Source: JBNJEM01 sp051745935 (GTDB taxonomy: Bacteria > Planctomycetota > Planctomycetia > Pirellulales > Pirellulaceae). From it: DNA of 31,943 nucleotides. The notes under the pieces were generated by a model. That model was not told the origin of the DNA. It did no database searches and saw only the letters and a list, made by a program, of their open reading frames with translations. This document shows positions 22,819 through 31,943 of the stretch, piece after piece (positions within the stretch are counted from its first letter, which is position 1; each line of letters starts with the position of its first letter). A program made the translations under genes and the position numbers. The stretch spans positions 1 to 31,943 of the forward strand of contig JBNJEM010000010.1 of assembly GCA_051745935.1 (NCBI GenBank). Direction: 5' to 3'.

Positions 22819-23376
22819 TTGAGCGCAGCCAGTCTATTCAAGCAATTGTATTTTACCCATTTTGCAAAGCCTATCGCGGACCGGACTGTCTTTCGCACGA
22901 TTAGGACAACCCAGGCTGGCCATCTCGTTGCCATTGGACTGGGAGATGGCCAGCTGGCCCGCAACATGATCCAGCTTGCCCAGCATTACACGAGCCGGTC
23001 TCGCGTTCGCTTCACGGGGATCGACCTTTTTGAGCTCCGAACGGGCAACAGCAGTGGCTTGTCCCTCAAACGGGCGCACCAGATGCTGCATTCGCTGTCC
23101 GTTCACACGCGGCTCATTCCGGGAGACCCCTTCGAGGCCCTAGCTCGCCACGCCAATTCCCTGCTCAATTCCGATCTGCTGGTCATCCAAGCAGACCAAT
23201 TGGGCCCGGCCATGGACCGTGCCTGGTTTTACGTGCCGAGGATGCTCCATGAACGCTCGGTGGTTCTCGTGAAGCGACCGGGCCAGAATGGGCAACCTGA
23301 TCGGTATGAGTCGCTTGATGGTCAGGCGGTGCGGCGGCTCGCCCACTCCAGCGGGGGCCAGCGCAAAGCGGCATGA
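22819..23376 (+). CDS. SAM-dependent methyltransferase-like protein
   Basis: This 185-residue protein starts at TTG with AAAGGA eight bases upstream. HLVAIGLGDGQLARNMIQLA resembles motif I of class I methyltransferases (hxhGxGxG), followed by VRFTGIDLFE with an acidic residue at the end of strand 2, and later DLLVIQADQL and SVVLVKR as strands 4 and 5. The fold is probably Rossmann-type. The substrate is unknown, and the protein is short enough that it may be a non-catalytic relative. Confidence 0.5.
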   Translation: MSAASLFKQLYFTHFAKPIADRTVFRTIRTTQAGHLVAIGLGDGQLARNMIQLAQHYTSRSRVRFTGIDLFELRTGNSSGLSLKRAHQMLHSLSVHTRLIPGDPFEALARHANSLLNSDLLVIQADQLGPAMDRAWFYVPRMLHERSVVLVKRPGQNGQPDRYESLDGQAVRRLAHSSGGQRKAA

Positions 23377-23685
23377 CGCGGGGCATGGGGGCGAGTCAAT
23401 GGCCAATTGACCCATGCCGATGCTGTGTGTATCGTGTGCCATCATGGATTGGCGGCGGAGAACCGTGGAAACGGCAACGGTTTAGCCGATTGGCGGCGAA
23501 CGATGCCAGTCTTTCCACGCTGACGCCGCCGATTGGAGACGCGTTGCTGGGTTTTTCTGGATTCCCGGCTGCCAGGCTGGAAAGCCCGACGTCCCCCATC
23601 GGCTAAACGGTCACCGGAAATCATGTCACACGCGGCTTCTGGCGTGGGGAGCCCAGCTGCCGAATCTCCCCAAGAGGGGTGAATC
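23377..23685. repeat. Intergenic region with an 11-bp inverted repeat
   Basis: GTTTAGCCGAT (23480-23490) and ATCGGCTAAAC (23598-23608) are exact reverse complements, and the flanks are partly complementary too. The region has no gene and resembles short dispersed repeats of planctomycete genomes. Confidence 0.5.
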
Positions 23686-24690
23686 GTGAAATATGCCGCC
23701 ATTGGCCCTGTTGCCGTCCATTATCCCGAACGAGCGGAAACGAACGATGAGCTTCAAGCGATGTTTCCCCATTGGGATATGGACCTGATCTATGAAAAGA
23801 CGGGCATTGCTCAGCGGTACGTGGCGGCACCGGGTGAATGTTCGTCGGACTTGGGCGTGCGAGCGGCTCAAAAGCTCTTCGATCAGCATGCCGTCGATCC
23901 CGGAACGATTGACTTTCTGCTCCTGTGTACGCAAACCCCTGACTATCCGTTGCCCACCACGGCCTGTTTGATGCAAGATCGACTGGGGTTGCCAACCACC
24001 TGTGGAGCGTTGGATTTTAACCTGGGCTGTTCAGGGTACGTGTACGGGCTCGCGATGGCCGACGGGTTGATTCGCACGGGGTCGGTGAGGCGAGTACTGC
24101 TCATTACCGCGGAGACTTATACGAAGTTCATTCATCCGGAGGACCGGAGCCTTCGGACGATCTTCGGCGATGCCGCCACGGCAACACTCGTGGATGCCGC
24201 GGACGAGCCCACGCTCACCGGGTACCGCTATGGCACGGACGGCAAGGGGGCGGACACCCTCTTGGTCGCCACGGGCGGCGCGCGCCCTCCCGAGGACGCG
24301 CACAAGCCCCGACACCGCCAACGGTGGAAAAGTAGCCTTTACATGGACGGGCCGGAACTGATTACGTTTTCGGTGGAGGCGGTGCCGCAAGTGATCGCGG
24401 AAATCCTCGAGACGACTCAATTGCGCCGGGATGACATCCAGTACTACCTCATGCATCAGGCCACCCGGAAGATGATGGAGTACCTGTACGAACGGCTTCA
24501 CCTGGACGAGCAGCAGGCGCCGATTGTACTGGGGGAGTGTGGGAATACGGTCTCCTCGACAATTCCAATCGTTATTGATCACATGCGTTCCTCGGGCAAG
24601 CTGCGGCCGGGTGTGCTGAGCATGCTGGTGGCCTTCGGCGTTGGGTGGTCGTGGGCTGGATGTGTGTGGCGAGAGAACTGGGGGCGGTAG
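23686..24690 (+). CDS. 3-oxoacyl-ACP synthase III (FabH-like)
   Basis: This 334-residue thiolase-fold protein has the KAS III triad: Cys115 (DFNLGCSGYVYGLA), His257 (LMHQATRKMM) and Asn287 (GECGNTVSSTIPI). PDYPLPTTACLMQDRLGLP and FGDAAT are also typical. It condenses an acyl-CoA with malonyl-ACP or uses a related acyl acceptor. The altered last motif (SMLVAFGVGWSWAG versus the usual LLxAFGxGxTWG) suggests a specialised KAS III rather than the housekeeping FabH. The GTG start is preceded by AGAGGGG at 23673-23679. Confidence 0.9.
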   Translation: MKYAAIGPVAVHYPERAETNDELQAMFPHWDMDLIYEKTGIAQRYVAAPGECSSDLGVRAAQKLFDQHAVDPGTIDFLLLCTQTPDYPLPTTACLMQDRLGLPTTCGALDFNLGCSGYVYGLAMADGLIRTGSVRRVLLITAETYTKFIHPEDRSLRTIFGDAATATLVDAADEPTLTGYRYGTDGKGADTLLVATGGARPPEDAHKPRHRQRWKSSLYMDGPELITFSVEAVPQVIAEILETTQLRRDDIQYYLMHQATRKMMEYLYERLHLDEQQAPIVLGECGNTVSSTIPIVIDHMRSSGKLRPGVLSMLVAFGVGWSWAGCVWRENWGR

Positions 24691-25215
24691 CCAGTCCATT
24701 GCGCTGGGGTGAGGACAAACTTCAAGCCCGTGCGCTCTGTTTTGTTGCGCCTTGCCCCCTGCTGGGTGCGTTGAACCCAGACGAAACGGGACCGACAGGA
24801 CCAAGGGGACGAGCTGGGTGACCGGCACGGACGCGATTGAAGGGGGGACGGGGAAGCAGCGGGAGAACGCGGAATATCCGCCGACCTCGTTCCTCGTCCG
24901 TGGGGCCGTCCTACCCTCGGTGGGCCTATTGTGGCATCTGGAGCACCGCTGATGATCGTCACGGGCGCGGGTGGCGAGCCGCGGCAGGATGACTTCGGCA
25001 TTGGGATTTCGTGCGTTGCGCTTCGCCGCGAGCGATTCTTGCCAAATGACGCTCGGTCATTTACGGGCGATCGCTTTTGATTCGGACGCGTATACGATAA
25101 CATGAAGTAGTGGTCCTGGCCCGCCGGGATCCGTTGGTTGGATACGGTGGCGGGACGCGAGAGGCGGTAATCTACCAGTTCGGTGGAACGAGAATCTGCC
25201 CACGGGTTGATCGCT
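24691..25215. other. Intergenic region before the YqgE gene
   Basis: No gene, terminator or repeat stands out in these 525 bp. Open frames here are short and have no ribosome binding sites. Confidence 0.4.
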
Positions 25216-25767
25216 ATGAAATCACTTAAAGGACACTTTCTGGTTGCTTCCCCTCACTTGGGGGACGCAAATTTCTTTCGTAGCGTGGTGTTGATGGTGC
25301 AGCACGACGATGAGGGGGCCTTTGGGGTGGTGATGAATCGTCCCACCAGTCATACGGCTGCCGAGGCACCGGAACTGGCTGCGGAAGCGTCTTGCGAGCT
25401 CGACGTTCCGATCCACCTAGGGGGGCCAGTCCCTGGGCCGCTGATTGCCGTCCATTCGGATATCTCGGTGGCTGAATTGGAAATTGCGACAGGAATTTAT
25501 TTCAGTACGGCGAAGGAAGCGATCACGCGGATTGTTTGTCAATCGCCAGATTCCTTCAGATTGTTTTCGGGGTATTCCGGCTGGGGGCCCGGCCAGCTCA
25601 ACGGCGAGCTGGAAGCCGGTGGGTGGCTAACCGAACCCGCCACTCACGAAGATGTGTTTTCCGACTACGAGACGTTGTGGAACCGGATTGCGCGCCGTAT
25701 CGGCCTGGATATCCTTTCCCCTGGAATCCGACGGGAGCAGATGCCCGACGATCCTTCCATGAACTAA
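25216..25767 (+). CDS. UPF0301/YqgE-AlgH family protein
   Basis: This 183-residue protein has the family signature: LKGHFLVASPHLGDANFFRS, VVLMVQHDDEGAFGVVMNRP, IHLGGPV, then FSGYSGWGPGQLNGELEAGG and W. The function is unknown, and members have been linked to alginate regulation in Pseudomonas. ATG 25216 is preferred over the in-frame GTG at 25183 because it gives the conserved N-terminus. Neighbouring genes give no further hint. Confidence 0.92.
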   Translation: MKSLKGHFLVASPHLGDANFFRSVVLMVQHDDEGAFGVVMNRPTSHTAAEAPELAAEASCELDVPIHLGGPVPGPLIAVHSDISVAELEIATGIYFSTAKEAITRIVCQSPDSFRLFSGYSGWGPGQLNGELEAGGWLTEPATHEDVFSDYETLWNRIARRIGLDILSPGIRREQMPDDPSMN

Positions 25768-26197
25768 CATGCCATCACAAAACCACTCTGGTTTGCTTTC
25801 ATCCAGGGACTGTTGGGAGCGGAGGGCGCAAACCTTGTTTGGGGGCTGGATGGCGCGACAAGAATTCGATGACTGGCGTGGAGGCTTTTTTCCTGTTTTG
25901 TTCCTCGGAGCTGAGATTGGGGCGGGCCGCTGGCTTGCGGACGCTCGCCTCATGGAGAACAGGGTGGCGTCGGATTGCGAAATGCGAATTTGCAATAGCC
26001 AGCGTCACTGCTCTACAAACGCCCCTGCCAGCGGGTTAAAGCTCGAGAGGTGGGGGAGTAGGCCCAGGCGAAGCCCCGGCCCCATCGATTCCAGCCGGTG
26101 AGGGGCTCGTTTTCAATCGTGCTGCTAGCGGAACAAAAGGGCATGGAACACAGTCATCGCCCACCGACCAGTTTTTATCAGCTTAGGCTGTCGATAT
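25768..26197. other. Intergenic region
   Basis: No feature could be supported in these 430 bp. Frames that cross it have no family match or initiation signals. Confidence 0.4.
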
Positions 26198-26863
26198 ATG
26201 GGTCGAACCATTGCCATTGGCGATATTCACGGATGTTCGGAGGCGTTGCGCGCGCTGCTGGCGGCGGTTTCTCCCAGCGCCGAGGACACGGTCGTGACGC
26301 TTGGCGACTGTGTGGATCGAGGGCCGAACAGTCGGGGCGTGCTGGACCAATTGCTTGAACTTCAACAGCGCTGCCACTTGGTCCCGCTGATGGGTAATCA
26401 TGAACTGATGATGCTGTCCGTGCTCAACGGGGACTTCGACCTCATGATGTGGCAACAGTACGGCGGCGCGGAAACGCTGGCCAGTTACCAAGGGGAACTA
26501 TCTCGGATTACCAGCGAGCACCGTGAGTTCTTGGCGAATTGTCGCCACTTCCACGAAAACGACACGCACATTTTCATGCATGCCAATTACGTGGCGGATG
26601 TGGACTTGGCCCAGCAGCCCGGGCAGGTACTCTTTTGGATGCACATGTCTTCCATGCTGCCTCCCCGCCATCATTCCGGAAAGATCGCGGTTGTGGGACA
26701 TACGCCTCAGATTGAAGGGGATGTCCTGAACCTGGGCCATTTAATTTGCATCGACACGGGATGTTTCGCCAACGGGTGGCTCACGGCGTTGGAGACCACC
26801 AGCGGCCGGATTTGGCAGGCTGACCAAGGCGGGCAGGTACGCGACGGAGCCGGCTGCCGATAA
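26198..26863 (+). CDS. PPP-family Ser/Thr protein phosphatase
   Basis: This 221-residue metallophosphoesterase shows the PPP motifs in order: GDIHG (residues 8-12), GDCVDRG (about 36-42), GNHE (about 66-69) and a late VVGHTPQ. It is related to bacterial PrpA/PrpB and bis(5'-nucleosyl)-tetraphosphatase ApaH-like enzymes. The small size fits PrpA-type protein phosphatases, which could oppose kinases such as the one at 17125. It is cytoplasmic. No gene is close enough to be in the same operon. Confidence 0.9.
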   Translation: MGRTIAIGDIHGCSEALRALLAAVSPSAEDTVVTLGDCVDRGPNSRGVLDQLLELQQRCHLVPLMGNHELMMLSVLNGDFDLMMWQQYGGAETLASYQGELSRITSEHREFLANCRHFHENDTHIFMHANYVADVDLAQQPGQVLFWMHMSSMLPPRHHSGKIAVVGHTPQIEGDVLNLGHLICIDTGCFANGWLTALETTSGRIWQADQGGQVRDGAGCR

Positions 26864-27970
26864 GTATTTGTCGCAGCTCATGTTGCGCTCGCCGAGCCAT
26901 GCCCCATGACCCTAGCGAGCCCTGGCGAGCGGGTATATTTCGCGTGATCCAGGCCATTAACGGATTGGTATTTCGCGACAACGCAGCTTTCCCATCTCGG
27001 CTAGGCTACTCAGATCCAACATGTGAATCTCGGTAAGGTTCGCTCGTTCGTTCGCGAAACGCACCCGACGCCGCCAGTTTGCACTCTGCCCGTTGACGGC
27101 GGGCCGTATCTTGGCCTGGGCGTGAAATCCCAGGGAACGCTGGTGGTCTGATAGTGGCGTGACACTCCTTTACGCCACGTGCAAACCGTGATAGGTTGAA
27201 GGAAGACGATTGGAGTGATGTGAGGGTGACAGGTGGTTTGTCGCGGCTTCGGGCTCCGGTCGGTGGAACACCCAATAGTACCCGCCTAGCCTCCCCTGTA
27301 TGTGCTTGCCATTCCTCCCCTTGCCACGGCGCCCAAGCAGCAAAGGGCGGATCTGAGCGAAGCTTGAGGCGTGACGGGTTGACGCGCGGTCCGTGGGGCT
27401 TGAAATCATGCCATGTGGTGGGTGGTTGACAACACGTAACAGCACGTAACAGACCCCCTTGAACGTCTGGGGGGGGAATCGAGTGTGTTTCACGTTTCGG
27501 TGATGGTGAGCGAGAAGTTTACTTGAGGGGGGTGGGCGGCGTGGGGCTGTGTGCTGTTTGGCGGGCTTTGGCGGATGAACAAGACGGCTGGGACGCGGTC
27601 GGAAGGCCACATGGGTAGCTGGCGGCACGACTCGCTGGGCAGCCTTTTTTCCCTGATCGGCAGGATTGCCACGGTTGGTTTACCTTGGTCACGAGCATGA
27701 GTGCGACCATGGACGTCTTGCAATGGGTGCAATGGGAGTTGTCCGCCGCGAGTCTGTTTCACGCAGGATCGGATGGCGAGCAGGAGAGCTTTTCAACGAG
27801 GAGAACCCCACAAACAGCGGCATGGAGCAGGTCGACGTGGAGCAATGTTGAAGCCATACTAGAAGTTGCGCGGTGCGGGTCCGTGTCGCGGGATATCGGG
27901 ATGGGAACGACGCTTCACCACGATCTTTTTGATCCCGGTACACCCCCGAATCTTCTATATGGAGGTACTG
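26864..27970. other. 1.1-kb intergenic region
   Basis: I cannot support a gene here. There is a tandem CACGTAACAG-like doublet near 27434-27453. Frames on both strands are low-complexity or unlike any family. A regulatory RNA cannot be excluded by eye. Confidence 0.4.
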
Positions 27971-29191
27971 ATGGCGTCATTGTTGACACCAAAGCGAGAG
28001 TGCTTACGTTGCAGGCGAAGCGACGGTCTATGCAACGGTGAGGTGGTCGTCGTTACTACGTCACAGTCCCGTGAGGCATTCATTCGCTGCGCACCAACGA
28101 TCGAGAACGGAACGGCTCGCGAACAAGCGTTGAAGTTCTACGGCTGTCTACCGCGGCTTTTGGAAGAAGCGAGGTTCGAGCTTGGTGATGTCATTTTGGA
28201 GCGAGTGTTCTTTCGGGACATCGAAGCGGACTTTGAGACCCTGCGGGAACTCCGGTCGGAAGCCTATGGGGCGGCCGGGATGACCGGCAGCGACTTGCCG
28301 GCAGCCAGTTACGTGCATCAGCCGCCGTGTGTCCGCGGCCAGGCGTTCGAGTTCCAGCTGCAGGCGGTTGCTCCTTCGGAGAATGGAAACGTCAGGATTG
28401 AATCGCTGGCGGAGGTTGAACCTCGAACGACCAGGAAAGTGGTGCGGATCGGGGACCATCGGCATCTGTATGCGTGCAACATCAATGGGGCCCGGGCGGA
28501 CGAGACATTCGCGAGCGATTTTCGCGAGGAATCGGACTGGATGTTTGCCAAATCGATTCCGATATTGGCGGATCATGCGGCGGATTTCAAGCACGTGTTG
28601 CGCACGTGGTGTTATTTGGATGAGATTGATCGCGATTATGCGAAATTCAACTTGTCGCGGAACGCGTTTTTCTCGCGGCACGACATCCAGCGATTGCCGG
28701 CGAGCACGGGGATCCGGGCGGGGTTATATCCGCCCGAGGCAAGATGCAGCTTCGACCTGTACGCGCTGCTGAACCCGGACGGGGCGGACATCGAGGTCAT
28801 GCACACGCCGACGTTGAATGAAGCGGACGAGTATGGCTCGGCATTTTCACGTGGCATGAAGGTCTCGCTTCCGGAAAAAACCGTTCTGTTTATATCGGGA
28901 ACGGCCAGCGTGGACGAGAAGGGGGATACGGTCCATGTCAACGACGTTCCCAAGCAAATTGAACGGATGCTGTTGAATGTGCGTGAACTGTTACAGCCGC
29001 ACAACAGCACCTTTGCCAACATGGTGCAGGTGATTACGTACTTGAAGCACGCGGATTACTTCTCCACCTTCCAGGCCATCGCGCGGAAGTGGGGATTGGA
29101 TGGCGTGCCCAATACGATCGTGGAAGCGGGGGTATGCCGTCCCGATTTGCTGTGCGAACTCGAAGCCATCGCGATAATTCCGAAGGTTTGA
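27971..29191 (+). CDS. RidA/chorismatase-fold protein
   Basis: This 406-residue protein starts at ATG 27971 with GGAGG at 27961-27965. The C-terminal 110 residues (LFISGTASVDEKGDTVHVND, IERMLLNVRELL, FANMVQVITYLKHADYFSTF, TIVEAGVCRPDLLCELEAIA) form a RidA/YjgF domain. The preceding part (HVLRTWCYLDEIDRDYAKFN, FF, then GLYPPEA) resembles the FkbO/Hyg5 chorismatase fold, where a RidA-like C-terminal domain also occurs. Whether it hydrolyses chorismate cannot be decided. The N-terminus has a Cys cluster (ECLRCRRSDGLC). Confidence 0.65.
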   Translation: MASLLTPKRECLRCRRSDGLCNGEVVVVTTSQSREAFIRCAPTIENGTAREQALKFYGCLPRLLEEARFELGDVILERVFFRDIEADFETLRELRSEAYGAAGMTGSDLPAASYVHQPPCVRGQAFEFQLQAVAPSENGNVRIESLAEVEPRTTRKVVRIGDHRHLYACNINGARADETFASDFREESDWMFAKSIPILADHAADFKHVLRTWCYLDEIDRDYAKFNLSRNAFFSRHDIQRLPASTGIRAGLYPPEARCSFDLYALLNPDGADIEVMHTPTLNEADEYGSAFSRGMKVSLPEKTVLFISGTASVDEKGDTVHVNDVPKQIERMLLNVRELLQPHNSTFANMVQVITYLKHADYFSTFQAIARKWGLDGVPNTIVEAGVCRPDLLCELEAIAIIPKV

Positions 29192-29227
29192 CGAATCCTT
29201 GGTAAGAGAAGAGAGGGTAGACTGATC

Positions 29228-29986
29228 ATGTTACGGTATGCATTGTCGGTGATCGTTGGCGGTTTAGTCGTCGCCGTGGTGCTGTGTGATGGTGCCCGTG
29301 CTCAGCGATCCAATCGGCGGCCTCAAATTGGCCGGTCGTTGGAGGACCAGGAAAGCGTGGGGACGCTGGAGGGTGACGAGCGATTCATGCGGGACAATCG
29401 GCGCCGGCATGACTTCGTGGGACGCCAGCTGGACGACTTGGAACGGTATATTGGTATCGTGCAGGGAAGCATTGATGCGCCGTCACGCTCGTCGATCGAT
29501 GGCATTCGACGTCGCATTGATCGCTCGCAGTCCATCAATCGGCCGTTGTCTCCGACCGGGCCCACTGGGAACCAGATGTATTATCCGCGCATCGAGCTCA
29601 CTGGGGAGTCTCGGGAGGTGCTGATGGGGGCAAGTGATTCTGTGGAATCCAACGCGTTGAGGACGCTGGCCCGCTCGTCCCGGATGCCCGGCTCCAGCCG
29701 GCTCTCGGTGTCGGTGGAAGGCCGGACTGCCATCCTGCGGGGTGAGGTGCCTTCCGCACGTGCCCGCGACCTCGCAGCGGTCTTACTATCGTTTGAGCCT
29801 GGGATTTCGTCGATTCGGAACGAGGTGTCGGTGAATCCTGAGCTGGAGCCGGGGCCTGGTTCGCTGCAGGCCTGGCGGGATCGCCCGGAAAACCAGCAGC
29901 GGTGGGTGACGTTGAGCGAGGCGGAGAGTGAGGGATCGGAGACTTCCAGGTGGGAGTCGGTATCGGCTGCGTCCGGGACGCCTTAG
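29228..29986 (+). CDS. Secreted BON-domain protein
   Basis: This 252-residue protein has an N-terminal signal peptide (RYALSVIVGGLVVAVVLC, cleavage likely after ARA). A charged region follows, then a BON domain at about 155-205 (SSRLSVSVEGRTAILRGEVP, ARDLAAVLLSFEPGISSIRN, EVSVN). BON domains bind membranes or phospholipids in the periplasm. A GAGAGGGT motif at 29212-29219 precedes the ATG. The last 389 bp are also covered by a convergent minus-strand frame. Confidence 0.85.
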   Translation: MLRYALSVIVGGLVVAVVLCDGARAQRSNRRPQIGRSLEDQESVGTLEGDERFMRDNRRRHDFVGRQLDDLERYIGIVQGSIDAPSRSSIDGIRRRIDRSQSINRPLSPTGPTGNQMYYPRIELTGESREVLMGASDSVESNALRTLARSSRMPGSSRLSVSVEGRTAILRGEVPSARARDLAAVLLSFEPGISSIRNEVSVNPELEPGPGSLQAWRDRPENQQRWVTLSEAESEGSETSRWESVSAASGTP

Positions 29987-30719
29987 CGGCTGGCCGCGAC
30001 TGAGGCTCTTGTAACCGCCGTACAAAACTGGGGGGCAAGTTTATCGATTCCCCGAGGACATTGTTGGAGTGGCTTTGCCGCGGCGGGCTGGGGGCTTGTG
30101 GTTTTGGCTCTGGTTCGGCGTGCTCAAGATCGGGGCTCGGGGCTTTTGTCTCTTCCGCGTGGTTCGCCGGCCGCACGGAATTCGACCCGCTCGTCCGTGC
30201 TTCATGAGCGTGCTGTACTTGGGGTTCGTGGGAACCGGGCAAGAGTTTGGAGACGGGGTCGGCGATCACGACCGTGCCGTCAAGTCCCTCGTATCGCACG
30301 ACCAGGCTGATATTGCGGGTGGGGCCGTCCACGCGGTCCCAGGGGAGCCAGACACTGTAAGCGGGCCCCATCTGCGATTGGCTCAAGTGTTCCGAGAGCT
30401 GTTCGGCGGGGAAAATGAACTTCTTTTCCGGCGTTTGTCTCGTGGGATTACTTTGATCCGCGTCAAAGGCATAGACGACCAGTGCGCCATCCACTTTGAT
30501 CGGTTGCGCTTCCTCCGGGCCGTAGAAGTAAACGCGGCCGCCAAACCCGCGCACGGCGGGCTTGCCCTGCTGGTACATGACCGTGTCGGACCAGAAACCG
30601 ACGATCCGTTCCGGAGGGATCGGTTCCTCGTGGGTTTCGTCCCACGGAAACGCGGGCATTTTGACTTCGGTCAGCTCGAGCGGCGCGCAACCGGCTAGTC
30701 CGAGTATACTCCACCCCAT
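29598..30719 (-). CDS. Lipoprotein, probably secretin-associated
   Basis: The frame contains SILGLAGCAPLE, a lipobox with Cys soon after Met (30719). GTG 30731 would lengthen the short signal peptide, and the true start may lie further upstream. A folded region follows (about 20-150: FWSDTVMYQQGKPAVRGFGG, VDGALVVYAFDAD, WLPWDRVDG), then a long Pro/Ser/Arg-rich tail. It lies downstream of the secretin on the same strand. The tail after about residue 245 is antisense to the BON gene and may be readthrough rather than selected protein. Confidence 0.75.
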   Translation of the reverse strand: MGWSILGLAGCAPLELTEVKMPAFPWDETHEEPIPPERIVGFWSDTVMYQQGKPAVRGFGGRVYFYGPEEAQPIKVDGALVVYAFDADQSNPTRQTPEKKFIFPAEQLSEHLSQSQMGPAYSVWLPWDRVDGPTRNISLVVRYEGLDGTVVIADPVSKLLPGSHEPQVQHAHEARTSGSNSVRPANHAEETKAPSPDLEHAEPEPKPQAPSPPRQSHSNNVLGESINLPPSFVRRLQEPQSRPAAKASRTQPIPTPTWKSPIPHSPPRSTSPTAAGFPGDPARPAANQAPAPAQDSPTPRSESTKSQAQTIVRPLRGRGHVRKAPHPAGWQSGLPPTPRAGWSRASGTSGPASSTRWIPQNHLPPSAPPETPQ

Positions 30720-31058
30720 CAAACACGACACAAATGCGCGGTGCCACTTGCGGCACGAACGACCAGAACGGCGTGCCTTATGGCCGTTTACGGATTGTGT
30801 CACGGCTGCCCAGCAGCGGTATAAGACTGACAAGGTTAACAATCCGGGCAAACAACGCGGACCGTTCGTGTGGCTTTGCATCCTCGCGTCCCCTGTTCTG
30901 GCACGACTTCGTCCGTGCGCCGCCATCGGCGTCTTGCTCGCCCCGCCCGCGAGGGCGCGGCGGCAGAGATATCGCCAAGGGTGATTATCAAGCAGTAAAG
31001 TGACATGTCGCTGGCACATCGGGAGTTTATGTTCCGTCATCGTGGAGCCGGTGGGTCG
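30720..31058. other. Gap between secretin and lipoprotein genes
   Basis: There are 339 bp without a supported gene. Minus-strand frames here are in phase with the lipoprotein and could be its N-terminal extension, but they lack a ribosome binding site. Confidence 0.4.
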
Positions 31059-31943
31059 TTAGTATGCCCCCTGACGATTTGGCTGGTAGTTGGCGGGAGC
31101 TGTTTGTTGGGCCGTCGGCGGGTGGGAGTATCGTGGGGTCGGAGGTTGTCGCGCCACGGCTTGGTTGAGAGAGGGGAGCGGGAGATTGGATGGGGTGGGG
31201 TCCAGCTGCGGCCAGTGGAAGCCAGACGACTGTCCCGGCTGGCTCCCTTCCGATGGCTCGACTTCCGGCGGCGGCGTCGGTGGCACGATGGGCATCAGGC
31301 TCTCTGGCGGAGCCGTGCCGGATGACTCCGCGGGCGGTGTTCCCTGGCGTTGATCGGGGGGGGCCGTCCGGGAGTCGGGTTGGGACGGCGTTGGCAGTGG
31401 TTCGCCGCGTGGACTCATGTGGGGATAGATGATTTCCGTGTCGCTGCCATCCCGCGGCACACTCAAATTTGGTTGAAAGTCCATTCCAATATCGCCGTAC
31501 AATTCGTACACGTCGGCCGCGCACCAGTTCATGCGAGCGAATTCGGCCTGCTTCATGGCCTCGGCATCCTCCGGGTTTTGAATGACTCGAGGGGTCAGGA
31601 TAATCAGCATCTCCGACCGCGCGTCGTCACTCCAATCGTAGCGGAACAGGTGGCCCAGCACGGGAATGTCGGCCAGATAGGGAGCTCGCCGTTCCACCGA
31701 CTCCTCCTCGGTGGAAATCAGGCCGCCCAGCACGACGGTTTCCCCATCGGCCACGCTCACCGTGGCCTGGGCGGTAATGGTATCGACGCGTGGTGAGCGA
31801 ATCACGGTCCCTTCGGGCGAGGTCCCGACGGGAATACCTTCTTCTTCCGGACCGACCTTGGACTTCTCGGCGTCGATTTCCATCGCTACCCTGCCATCCG
31901 GGCTGATGCGGGGCGTCACGCCCAGGATCAGTCCCACGTTTTC
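31059..31943 (-). CDS. Type II/III-type secretin, C-terminal part (cut by window edge)
   Basis: The frame is open to the right edge. The visible 294 residues begin with ENVGLILGVTPRISPDGRVA, followed by TVSVADGETVVLGGLISTEE, APYLADIPVLGHLFRYDWSD and MLIILTPRVIQ. These are the last strands of the secretin domain (GspD/PilQ/YscC family), which forms the outer-membrane channel. A Pro/Ser-rich C-terminal tail of about 120 residues follows, longer than usual and rich in SPP repeats. The downstream lipoprotein may be an accessory subunit. Confidence 0.93.
   Translation of the reverse strand, partial: ENVGLILGVTPRISPDGRVAMEIDAEKSKVGPEEEGIPVGTSPEGTVIRSPRVDTITAQATVSVADGETVVLGGLISTEEESVERRAPYLADIPVLGHLFRYDWSDDARSEMLIILTPRVIQNPEDAEAMKQAEFARMNWCAADVYELYGDIGMDFQPNLSVPRDGSDTEIIYPHMSPRGEPLPTPSQPDSRTAPPDQRQGTPPAESSGTAPPESLMPIVPPTPPPEVEPSEGSQPGQSSGFHWPQLDPTPSNLPLPSLNQAVARQPPTPRYSHPPTAQQTAPANYQPNRQGAY

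Overview
The window looks like part of a planctomycete chromosome (Pirellula/Rhodopirellula-like; inferred from gene content, the lipoprotein and secretin style, a membrane-anchored Ser/Thr kinase, and the form of the attC sites). It splits into two very different halves.

Left half (about 700-13,000): a dense cassette array. I can fold eleven imperfect inverted repeats whose arms carry single unpaired bases, always in the left arm. This is the architecture of integron attC recombination sites (R''-L''...L'-R', with the extrahelical bases in L''). They lie directly behind the stop codons of small genes: 1204-1295, 1758-1847, 2578-2668, 3075-3134, 3673-3747, 4316-4405, 5850-5905, 7968-8045, 8695-8705 plus 9923-10002 (split), 11017-11102 and 12875-12964. 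No integrase gene is visible, so this is either an attC cluster lacking an integrase (CALIN) or the distal part of a chromosomal integron. The cassettes carry toxin-antitoxin modules (two BrnT pairs, a ParE pair, MazEF, a second MazF/PemK-like pair, a PIN pair, and a reverse-oriented UPF0175/DUF3368 pair), a broken PIN gene, a dual-specificity-type phosphatase, a PD-(D/E)XK-like nuclease candidate, a DUF4926 protein and several unknown proteins.

Two attC sites are interrupted at the same internal position by copies of the same group II intron, lying on the strand opposite to the cassette genes. One copy (about 8706-9922) keeps its 5' region, the ends of its reverse-transcriptase ORF and the 3' domains, but has an internal deletion. 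The other is a 99-bp fragment of the intron 5' end (7877-7975). A 127-bp foldback MITE-like element sits at 1936-2062. Fragments of a DUF4174 gene and of a neutral-ceramidase-like gene lie at 6910-7666.

Right half (about 13,100-31,943): ordinary chromosome with wide intergenic gaps. In order: amidase, leuD and leuC (minus strand; leucine biosynthesis), a Ser/Thr kinase with six membrane segments, a nucleotide-sugar dehydrogenase divergent from a nucleotide-sugar epimerase (surface polysaccharide precursors), a methyltransferase-like protein, a FabH-like ketoacyl synthase, a YqgE/AlgH protein, a PPP-type phosphatase, a RidA/chorismatase-fold protein, a secreted BON-domain protein, and on the minus strand a secretin (cut by the right edge) followed by a lipoprotein. 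The lipoprotein frame runs 389 bp into the convergent BON gene. REP-like palindromes occupy some of the gaps.
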